A model generated the notes under the pieces. The model searched no databases. It was not told the origin of the DNA and was given only the letters and a program-made list of their open reading frames with translations. Source: Verrucomicrobiota bacterium (GTDB lineage Bacteria; Verrucomicrobiota; Verrucomicrobiia; Limisphaerales; JACRJZ01). Taken from it: DNA of 15,435 nt. The stretch spans positions 1 through 15,435 of the forward strand of contig JAKLEJ010000029.1 in assembly GCA_022711695.1 (NCBI GenBank), written 5' to 3'. How positions within the stretch are numbered: position 1 is the first letter of the stretch; every line of letters starts with the position of its first letter. This document shows, in pieces, positions 8,963 through 15,435 of the stretch. The translations under genes were made by a program, and so were the position numbers.

Positions 8963-9409
8963 ATGTTCGACGATCTGGACGATCTCTATCAGCAAGTCAT
9001 CCTCGATCACAGCCGCAGCCCGAGGAACTTCGGGGTGTTGCCCGGGGCCAACGGCAGGGCTCAAGGCCGCAATCCGCTCTGCGGCGACAATGTCACCGTC
9101 TTTGTCAAGATGGACGGCGACCGCATCGACGACATCCGCTTCGAGGGCACCGGCTGCGCCATTGCCAAGGCCTCGGCCTCGGTGATGACCGCCGCTCTCA
9201 AGGGCAAGACCCGCCCCGAGGCCCGCGTCCTGTTCGATCACTTTCACGAAATGATCAAGACCGGCCAGGCTCGAGGGGAGGATCTTGGCAAACTGAGCGT
9301 CTTTGCCGGGGTTCACAAATTCCCCTCGCGCGTGAAATGCGCCATGCTTTGCTGGCACGCCCTGGCGGCGGCCCTCTCGGGTCGCAACGAACCCGTCACC
9401 ACCGAGTAA
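8963..9409 (+). CDS. sufU: SufU-type sulfur-transfer/assembly protein (NifU-like)
   Basis: SufU accepts persulfide from SufS through a zinc-site ligand swap and passes it to SufBCD, acting in place of SufE. The 148-residue product has the SufU zinc ligands: Cys40 and Asp42 in NPLCGD, Cys65 in GTGCAIAKAS, and Cys126 in RVKCAMLCWHAL. The insert between the second and third cysteines (GKTRPEARVLFDHFHEMI and following) is longer than in IscU, which separates SufU from IscU scaffolds. The N-terminus 'LYQQVILDHSRSPRNFG' is family-typical. It starts 7 bp after the sufD stop and ends 1 bp before the sufT ATG. An additional cysteine, Cys130, lies close to Cys126. Confidence 0.95.
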   Translation: MFDDLDDLYQQVILDHSRSPRNFGVLPGANGRAQGRNPLCGDNVTVFVKMDGDRIDDIRFEGTGCAIAKASASVMTAALKGKTRPEARVLFDHFHEMIKTGQARGEDLGKLSVFAGVHKFPSRVKCAMLCWHALAAALSGRNEPVTTE

Positions 9410-9410
9410 C

Positions 9411-9962
9411 ATGGGCCCGGACTCCAGCGTGGTTCTGACACGGGATTGCGAGGCCGTTCTCATCCCCACCGGCGAGAAATGTCTTCTGAGCGCCGGCGCT
9501 TCCGTGATCGTCGCCCAGACCCTGGGCGGTTCCTTTACCGTGGAGGTGGGCGCCCGGTTGGCGCGGATCGACGGCCGGGATGCCGACGCCCTGGGCCTGA
9601 CCCTTCCGGCGAGCCCCGGGCCGGATGCGGGTTCCGAGCCGCAGGGGCCGGTCACCGAGGCCCGGGTCTGGGAGGAGCTCAAGACCTGCTATGACCCGGA
9701 GATTCCGGTGAACATCGTGGATCTGGGCCTGGTTTACTCGCTCCGCATCGAGCCGCAGCCCGATCGTGGCAGCCGGGTCGAGGTCCGGATGACCTTGACC
9801 GCCCCCGGCTGCGGCATGGGGGCCATGATTGCGGACGATGTGCAGCGGAAGGTTTCGGCCCTGCCCGGCGTTGCCGAGGCCAGCGTCGAACTGGTGTTCG
9901 ATCCTCCCTGGAACCAGGGCATGATGACCGACGCGGCGCGGCTGGAGCTGGGCTTGATGTGA
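9411..9962 (+). CDS. sufT: SufT, long-form DUF59/MIP18-type Fe-S maturation protein
   Basis: The 183-residue product combines an N-terminal extension (about 1-80) with a C-terminal DUF59/MIP18 domain, the arrangement of the long SufT family found in SUF operons. Visible motifs are DPEIPVNIVDLGLVYSL at 95-111, MTLTAPGCGMG at 127-137 with conserved Cys134, and FDPPWNQGMMTDAARLELGL near the end. SufT is linked to Fe-S protein maturation, especially under high demand for clusters; its chemistry is not settled. It follows sufU by one base and its stop overlaps or abuts the sufS start, so it is part of the operon. ATG 9411 is the only sensible start. Confidence 0.92.
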   Translation: MGPDSSVVLTRDCEAVLIPTGEKCLLSAGASVIVAQTLGGSFTVEVGARLARIDGRDADALGLTLPASPGPDAGSEPQGPVTEARVWEELKTCYDPEIPVNIVDLGLVYSLRIEPQPDRGSRVEVRMTLTAPGCGMGAMIADDVQRKVSALPGVAEASVELVFDPPWNQGMMTDAARLELGLM

Positions 9963-9964
9963 GC

Positions 9965-11227
9965 ATGACTGCCAAGATGACGACACCGATCGCCCCGGAA
10001 CGCGCTCCGGATTGGCGCGCCCTCCGGAAGGACTTTCCCATTCTGTCCCTCCAGGTGCGGGGCCGGCCGCTGATCTACCTGGACAACGCCGCCACCACTC
10101 AGAAGCCCCGCGCCGTGTTGGACGCGCTGCGCGACTTCTACGAGCAGCGCAATGCCAACGTGCACCGGGGCGTGCACGAGCTGAGCAATCGCGCCACCGC
10201 CGCCTACGAAGGCGCGCGCGAAACCGCCGCGCGCTTCGTCAATGCCCGCCAGACCGGCGAGATCGTCTTCACCCGCGGGGCCACCGAGAGCATCAACCTC
10301 GTGGCCAACACCTGGGGCGCCCGCCGGCTCCAGGCCGGCGATGTCATCCTCTTGACCGAGATGGAGCATCACAGCAACATCGTGCCCTGGCAGCTCCTGG
10401 CGGCGCGCACCGGCGCCCGCCTGGCCTTCCTGCCGGTGACCGGACCCGAGGGCCTTCTGGATCTCTCGCGCCTCGACGAATGGCTCACTTCCGAGGTCAA
10501 GCTCCTGGCCTTCACCCATGTTTCCAACACGCTCGGGACCGTCAACCCGGCGTCGCAGCTTTGCTCGATGGCCCGCCGCAAAGGCATCGTCACCCTGGTG
10601 GACGCCGCGCAGAGCACCGGCCATCGCCCCCTGGACGTGCAGGAGATCGGCTGCGATTTCCTGGCTGCCAGCGGCCATAAGATGTGCGGGCCGACCGGCA
10701 TCGGCTTCCTCTACGGCCGCATGGAACGGCTGGCGGAGATGCCTCCCTGGCATGGCGGCGGCGACATGATCGAGTCTGTGGACTACCACACCAGCACTTG
10801 GAAGCAGCCGCCTCACAAGTTCGAGGCGGGCACCCCCAACATCGCCGGCGCCGCGGCCCTGGCTGCGGCCCTGGAATACCTCGACCGTTTGGGTCGCCCT
10901 GCCATCGCCGCTCACGACGCCGCCCTGGCCGCCCACGCGCTCGAGAAAATGTCGGGTCTGGGCGGCCTGCGAATCCTGGGGCCCGCCTCCGGCCGGGCCG
11001 GCGTGGTCAGTTTCCTGATGGACGGGATTCACGCCCACGACGTGGTGACCATGGCCGACCACGCCGGGGTGGCCTTGCGCGGCGGGCACCACTGCAATCA
11101 GCCGCTGATGAAGAAACTCGGCATCGAGTCCACCGCGCGCGCCAGCTTCTATTTCTACAACACCTTCGAGGAGGTGGACCGCCTCGTCGAGGTGCTGCGC
11201 GAAATTCGGCGCTACTTTAGCCGGTAG
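9965..11227 (+). CDS. sufS: Cysteine desulfurase SufS (type II)
   Basis: SufS is a PLP enzyme that removes sulfur from cysteine, forms a persulfide on its own cysteine and passes it to SufU. From ATG 9965 the product is 420 residues. Landmarks are LDNAATTQKP at 39-48, EMEHHSNIVPW (132-142), THVSNTLGTVNP (184-195), DAAQSTGH (213-220), PLP lysine Lys239 in SGHKMCGPTG, and catalytic Cys377 in RGGHHCNQP. The RGGHHC context is that of type II (SufS/CsdA) enzymes, which need an activator such as SufU. Alternative starts are GTG 9959, which overlaps the sufT stop, and ATG 9977; none has a good ribosome binding site. It is last in the operon, unlike the common sufCDSUB order. Confidence 0.96.
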   Translation: MTAKMTTPIAPERAPDWRALRKDFPILSLQVRGRPLIYLDNAATTQKPRAVLDALRDFYEQRNANVHRGVHELSNRATAAYEGARETAARFVNARQTGEIVFTRGATESINLVANTWGARRLQAGDVILLTEMEHHSNIVPWQLLAARTGARLAFLPVTGPEGLLDLSRLDEWLTSEVKLLAFTHVSNTLGTVNPASQLCSMARRKGIVTLVDAAQSTGHRPLDVQEIGCDFLAASGHKMCGPTGIGFLYGRMERLAEMPPWHGGGDMIESVDYHTSTWKQPPHKFEAGTPNIAGAAALAAALEYLDRLGRPAIAAHDAALAAHALEKMSGLGGLRILGPASGRAGVVSFLMDGIHAHDVVTMADHAGVALRGGHHCNQPLMKKLGIESTARASFYFYNTFEEVDRLVEVLREIRRYFSR

Positions 11228-11255
11228 CGGTTGGCCCCGGCGCGTCCCGGCCTTG

Positions 11256-11282
11256 CGCTCACTCCGGATTCCGGCGAGAGCG
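11256..11282. terminator. Candidate bidirectional terminator hairpin after sufS
   Basis: CGCTC (11256-11260) pairs with GAGCG (11278-11282) and CCGG (11264-11267) with CCGG (11271-11274), separated by a symmetric 3/3 internal loop and closed by ATT. It sits in the 60-bp gap between the convergent ends of sufS and the large minus-strand gene. There is no U-tract, so termination is inferred mainly from position. Confidence 0.35.
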
Positions 11283-11287
11283 GCGGG

Positions 11288-14200
11288 CTAGGCGTTCCAG
11301 GTTGGTTTCGGGGGCGAGGTGCGGAAGGCCGCGGCGATCCAGACCAGCGCGGCCAGGCCGGCAAACAACCCTGCCAGAACCAGGAACCTCAGCCCGGTGG
11401 AGGCCGGTCGCGCGGCGGTGGCCTGGATGCGCAGTTTCAGGTCCGCCCAGGTATCGACCAGCACCGCCCGGGAGAAGGTGATCAGCCGCCCCTGCTGCGG
11501 CACATTGGCGCGGATGGCGCTGGGGCTGCTCACGGCGGCGTCCTGCTGCTGAATGAGCCGTTCGGCCAGGCGCATGAGCACGGTGTTTTCCTCGGCGCTG
11601 CTGGCGTCCAGGATCTGTTTCGCCTCCTGCTGCGTGTAATTCAGTCCTTTGCGCGAGGCCAGTTCCCGCAATTTGACGGCGGTGACGCTTTCTCCCGCCC
11701 CGCCCGCCTGGCGGACATTCAAACCCACCAGGGCTTGCTGAAGCTTGAGGTTGTGCAACTGCACCCGGGCGTCCTCGTTGAAGGCGTCGTCGTGGGCGCT
11801 CAGACCGTAGGCCGCCTGAAAGGCCCGCCGGGCCTGGCCGGGGTCGCCTCGTTCCAGGGCGGTGTTGCCGGCCGAGAGCATCTGCTCGGCTTCGCGCGTC
11901 TTCTCTTTCTGGAGGGACACTTCGCTCTGGAGGTAGGTGCTCACGTCCATCGAGACCGGCGCCGACGCCACTCGCTGCTCCTGAAGTTGCAGGGAGCCGC
12001 TGGCATCCTTGAGGTCCCACTTCTCGCTCAGGTAAACGCGCCACTGGATGTTCTCCAGCGGCAGATCGAAGCGCGGCCCCAGCAGGTTCAAGTCCAGCGA
12101 ACCCCGGGCGGGCCGGCCGATCTGGCTCGAGTAGAAGAACTCCAGGCTGAGCGCCTGCCCGCTGCGCGCCTGGGCCTCGAGCGGAATCAGGTAGCGGTCG
12201 TTCTCGCGCCACGGCCAGACCCCGTTCTGGTTGGCGAAAGCGAACCAGAAGGCGGCATTGGTGGGCAGCGTCAGGCTGAGCAGCCTCTTGTCGCCGGGCA
12301 GCATCTCCAGCCGCACCTGGGTGAGCATGACGCCCTCGTCGGAGATGACCGAGGTCAGGACCACGGCGTTGACGCGCGCCGGCAGGAGCTTGGCGGCTTC
12401 GTGGCGCTCGATCTGGATGGGCAGCTCGAAGGCCGGCTCGATGAGCCGGAAGGTGTAGTTGGCCGAGGCCGCCTCGAGATTCTGTCGCAGGGCGCGCGGC
12501 ACCGTCTGCCACTCGCTGGGCTGGAGCGCGGGTGGCGCCGACGGCGCCCGCACCTGCAGGCGCCCGCCCGACTGCACGGTGACGAAGCCGCGCTGGAGGT
12601 TGGCCCCGGCGGCCTGGATGCCTCGCAGGACCGTCTGCCCGGCGTTCTCCGGCAAACGGTATTGGCAGGTCATCTGGAGCAGGTAGCGCCCGATGACGCG
12701 CCGATGCAGCTTGACTTCCCATTCCTGCAGGCCGTTGGCGACGGCCCCGGGCACCGGCAGAAAATCGGCCACCTGCTCGCCGGTGAAGCGCACGCTCTCG
12801 GCGTTGGTCTGCGCCAGCACTCGCAGGGACTTCAGCCCGGCGTTTTCAATCTGGTATTGAAGATTGGCCGCCACCTTCACCTGGGCTTCATTGACCGTGG
12901 CATGCTGGTGGCTGGTCACCTGCACCCAGGCATCCACCTGCTCGATGTCCAGTCCCAGTCGCCAGGTCCCGGGCAGCAGCCGGAAGGCCAGCACCCCTTT
13001 CTGGCGCACCCCGGCGCGCTGCGGGTCCAGTTGGGTGACGCCCTCCCGGTCCGTGGTCTGGAGGCGCATCCCCTGCTCGGGCACGATCAGCAACTGCCCC
13101 TCCTGCTTGCCGGCCTCGCGCAGCGCCAGCCGGGGCACGGCCCAGTTCCGGACCGCCCGCACCCCCGGGCCGGCCAGGCTCACGCTCAACTGCTGTTTGC
13201 CTTCCACGCGCCCCTTGAGGTGCAGCGTGATGATGCGGTTGGTGTCCGCCTTCAGCTCGGTCCAATGGCTCAGGGCGGGGCCGCTGATGGCTTCCACATC
13301 CAGCCCCGGCGGCAGCGCGAAGCTGAGCCGGAAGATGCCCGCCCGGATCACATCCACCTCCAGCGTCGCCGCCAGCACGGTCCGGTCTTCCCCGAGCGAG
13401 AGCGTCTGTTGGCTCTGGACGCGCACATCCGGTTCGACCGGCGAGGCCTTGAGCGTGGCGGTCCCCTGGGCCCCGGTGAAACGGAAGGCGCGCCGGACCG
13501 TCAGCCCCGCAAACTGCCCCTGGAGCGCGGCCAGCGCCCCGGACGGAAAGTCTTCGAGGTTGATCGGCGTGAAGGCCGCGGCGGTCACGCTGTCCAACTG
13601 GACCTCGGAGCCGGTGGCGAAGCCGAGCAGGCCCAGTTGGTCGGCGGCCTGGTTGAGCGAGAGCAGTCCCACCGACTGCTCGAAGGGCAGCGGCCCGGCG
13701 GCCACCTGCGAGCGGATCAGCAGTGTAAACGGCCGGGATTGCGCCGGGCTGAGGCTGATCCGCAGCCTGCGCGCGTCCGGGTCGAACCGCCACATGGACA
13801 CGAGAGAAAGCGACGCGCCCGGCGTCTTTGAATTCTTGGCGTCCGCCGGCGCTGCAGCTCGGGCCGGCTCGATCACATCCGAGATGGCCGCCCCGCCGGG
13901 CACATCGAAAACGAGTTCGCCGATTTCGCCCTGGGCCGGGCGCACCTGCACGAGGTGCGCGCCCTCGATGACCCCGGCCGCCGGCGCATAAAGCTGGACC
14001 ATTTCCGTGTAGAAGACGGCCTTTTCGCGCCGCACGTCGCGGCTGCGCGGCTTCCAGCCGATCCAGGCATCGTTGGCCGGAAGCAGGACCAGGCTGGCGG
14101 CGGTGGCGTTGGTCACGGCGGGATCGCGCCGGACCGACACGGCCTGGGCCGAGAACACCTCCACATCGCGGTCGGCGACGGTGAGGACGACCTGGTTCAC

Positions 14201-15435
14201 CAGCCCGTGTTGGGTGGGCAGCGCGAAGCCGCTCTCGCCGTCCCGCCTGCCCGCCTGCACTTGGTAGGCGGCTTCGATCTCGAAGGAGCCGTCGGCCAGG
14301 GCCAGCAGCCCCTGGGCGTTCTGCCCGCCGGCCTGGATGCGGACCAGCTTGAGGCTGTTCGTGGGATAAACCACTCGTGTCAGCACCGCCGGCTCGAAGA
14401 GCAGCGGCAGCACCCGGCCCCGGGCCGCCTGCCAGCGCACCTTGGCGGTGGCGAAAACGAACTTGTCCTCCACTCGGATTTGCTGCGAGACCGACTCGGC
14501 CAACGGGGGCTCCTTCGAGGGGGACGCCGCCGCCTCCGCTCCGTGAACCGAGGCGGTCAAAAGAAACAGGATCGAGGCGGCCGCGGCGGCCGCTCCCGCG
14601 GGGGGAGGCGACGACGCTGGACGCCGGGGCTGCCGCCACAAACGGCGCGCCGCGGGCCAGACGACCTCGAGAAGCAGGAACAGCCAGATGAGAACGAGGA
14701 AGCCGGGAACGCTGTTGGGAAAGCGGAGCACCGCCCAGGCCAGGAGGGTCCAGCAAAGCGCCAGACCGGCGCTGCGCAGCCCGTCGCGGCCTGCCATCCG
14801 GCCGTAAACCCAGAGCGCCAGCGCCAGGAACGCCGGCCAAACCGTCCAAACCCGGCCCAGGAGGGTCGCCTCGGCCGGCACGTTGTCCACCCGCAGGGTG
14901 ATGGCGCTGTTGCTTTGCTGGACCGGCGCCAGAAAGGCAAGCCCCTTGCCGAGGAAGCCCTGGTGGCGCTCCGCAGCGTCTCCCAGCAGAACCAGGCAGA
15001 CGGTGGCAACCAGGAAAGCCGCCAGGCCCAGCCCCAGTCCGGTCAGGTGGCGCGCGCCCCATCGGTAAACGCCCTCGGCGGCCGCCCAGCGCCAGAGCCC
15101 CACCATGGCCAGCAGGCACACGCAGGCCAGGAGCGCGGCGGTGACGGCTCGGCTGCCTTCCCGCCCCGTGAACATCCGGCCCATGCTCGCGAACCCGGAC
15201 ACGTCCGCTACCCCGCCTGCCGGGGTCAGCGAGCCGCCCCGATAGACCAGGCGCTGCTTGCTGTCCGGCTCCAGTTTCCATTCGCCCAGCATCAGGGGCG
15301 CCGCCAGGATGGGCGCGGCCAGTTCCAGGCGCTGGGGATCGGCGGACCGGGCGGCCAGCTTCAGGTCGATGGTCAACACGGCGTTGGGGTCGCCGCGCGT
15401 GGGGAGCGGAATCAGCGTGGCCTTGTCGTCGGTCA
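11288..15435 (-). CDS. Very large membrane-anchored protein of unknown function (5' end outside window)
   Basis: At least 1381 codons are open to the window edge on the minus strand (stop TAG 11290-11288), so the true start lies outside. GTG at 15379 is not the start, because the preceding codons are open and protein-like. Numbering from the edge, about five membrane helices lie near 95-117, 130-151, 192-210, 221-237 and 242-261. A Pro/Ala linker follows, then a hydrophobic stretch ending TASVHGAEA (about 281-302) that resembles a signal sequence. About 860 residues of beta-rich, presumably extracytoplasmic sequence come next. After that is a helical TPR-like segment (about 1169-1234, REAEQMLSAGNTALERGDPGQARRAF-like), and one helix with a short basic tail (about 1347-1370). 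No enzymatic motif was recognised. An envelope protein is likely; its role is unknown. Confidence 0.8.
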   Translation of the reverse strand, partial: TDDKATLIPLPTRGDPNAVLTIDLKLAARSADPQRLELAAPILAAPLMLGEWKLEPDSKQRLVYRGGSLTPAGGVADVSGFASMGRMFTGREGSRAVTAALLACVCLLAMVGLWRWAAAEGVYRWGARHLTGLGLGLAAFLVATVCLVLLGDAAERHQGFLGKGLAFLAPVQQSNSAITLRVDNVPAEATLLGRVWTVWPAFLALALWVYGRMAGRDGLRSAGLALCWTLLAWAVLRFPNSVPGFLVLIWLFLLLEVVWPAARRLWRQPRRPASSPPPAGAAAAAASILFLLTASVHGAEAAASPSKEPPLAESVSQQIRVEDKFVFATAKVRWQAARGRVLPLLFEPAVLTRVVYPTNSLKLVRIQAGGQNAQGLLALADGSFEIEAAYQVQAGRRDGESGFALPTQHGLVNQVVLTVADRDVEVFSAQAVSVRRDPAVTNATAASLVLLPANDAWIGWKPRSRDVRREKAVFYTEMVQLYAPAAGVIEGAHLVQVRPAQGEIGELVFDVPGGAAISDVIEPARAAAPADAKNSKTPGASLSLVSMWRFDPDARRLRISLSPAQSRPFTLLIRSQVAAGPLPFEQSVGLLSLNQAADQLGLLGFATGSEVQLDSVTAAAFTPINLEDFPSGALAALQGQFAGLTVRRAFRFTGAQGTATLKASPVEPDVRVQSQQTLSLGEDRTVLAATLEVDVIRAGIFRLSFALPPGLDVEAISGPALSHWTELKADTNRIITLHLKGRVEGKQQLSVSLAGPGVRAVRNWAVPRLALREAGKQEGQLLIVPEQGMRLQTTDREGVTQLDPQRAGVRQKGVLAFRLLPGTWRLGLDIEQVDAWVQVTSHQHATVNEAQVKVAANLQYQIENAGLKSLRVLAQTNAESVRFTGEQVADFLPVPGAVANGLQEWEVKLHRRVIGRYLLQMTCQYRLPENAGQTVLRGIQAAGANLQRGFVTVQSGGRLQVRAPSAPPALQPSEWQTVPRALRQNLEAASANYTFRLIEPAFELPIQIERHEAAKLLPARVNAVVLTSVISDEGVMLTQVRLEMLPGDKRLLSLTLPTNAAFWFAFANQNGVWPWRENDRYLIPLEAQARSGQALSLEFFYSSQIGRPARGSLDLNLLGPRFDLPLENIQWRVYLSEKWDLKDASGSLQLQEQRVASAPVSMDVSTYLQSEVSLQKEKTREAEQMLSAGNTALERGDPGQARRAFQAAYGLSAHDDAFNEDARVQLHNLKLQQALVGLNVRQAGGAGESVTAVKLRELASRKGLNYTQQEAKQILDASSAEENTVLMRLAERLIQQQDAAVSSPSAIRANVPQQGRLITFSRAVLVDTWADLKLRIQATAARPASTGLRFLVLAGLFAGLAALVWIAAAFRTSPPKPTWNA

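Noticed and set aside
11231..13831. An 866-codon plus-strand open frame antisense to the large minus-strand gene
   Set aside because: It is rich in Gly/Arg/Gln/His and lacks domain-like sequence, whereas the opposite strand encodes a coherent protein with membrane helices. Long antisense frames are expected in GC-rich coding DNA.
15377..15379. GTG as the start of the large minus-strand gene
   Set aside because: The frame stays open to the window edge with protein-like codons (…DDKATLIPLPTRGDPNA), so the gene is better treated as 5'-partial.

Overview
The window is a GC-rich bacterial chromosome segment that is almost entirely coding. Product types (a biosynthetic SpeA of about 645 residues, a small protein opening with a 'QK.RVAAWL.EG..LSEIQKRIESEFG' segment, a very large anchored envelope protein) and the weak use of Shine-Dalgarno sites suggest a Verrucomicrobiota genome, possibly of the Pedosphaera/Limisphaerales type. 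This is inference from remembered resemblance, not a database result. No tRNA, rRNA, CRISPR array, insertion sequence or phage gene was seen.

Layout, left to right. (1) Bases 1-61 hold the last codons of an unidentified plus-strand gene. (2) 116-1342 (+) is a polytopic membrane protein with an isoprenylcysteine-methyltransferase (ICMT/PEMT)-like C-terminus. It converges on a minus-strand gene group, with a 6-bp GC hairpin between them. (3) 4582-1413 (-) is a compact three-gene group: speA (arginine decarboxylase), a six-helix membrane protein, and a small protein with a ten-proline run. (4) 4583-4781 is a 199-bp divergent control region. It holds an 11-bp perfect hairpin, a perfect 7-1-7 palindrome of the PerR/Fur box type and a consensus -35 hexamer. 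(5) 4782-11227 (+) is a seven-gene operon, fur-like regulator then sufB, sufC, sufD, sufU, sufT, sufS, with overlaps or short gaps throughout. (6) 15435-11288 (-) is the 3' part of a gene of more than 1381 codons for a membrane-anchored protein of unknown function. It converges on sufS with a second hairpin between them.

How the genes work together. The SUF block is a complete iron-sulfur assembly line: SufS takes sulfur from cysteine, SufU likely relays it, SufBCD is the ATP-driven scaffold, and SufT probably helps maturation. SufE and SufA are absent from the cluster. The regulator at its head is of the Fur superfamily, not the SufR or IscR type usually linked to such operons. Its stop codon overlaps the sufB start, and a Per-box-like palindrome lies 41 bp before its own start codon. 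The simplest reading is a self-regulated circuit sensing peroxide, metal or thiol state that sets Fe-S assembly and may also touch the divergent polyamine gene speA. The regulator has a cysteine (Cys89) where PerR has an acidic metal ligand, so its sensing chemistry may differ. This circuit is the most interesting item in the window.
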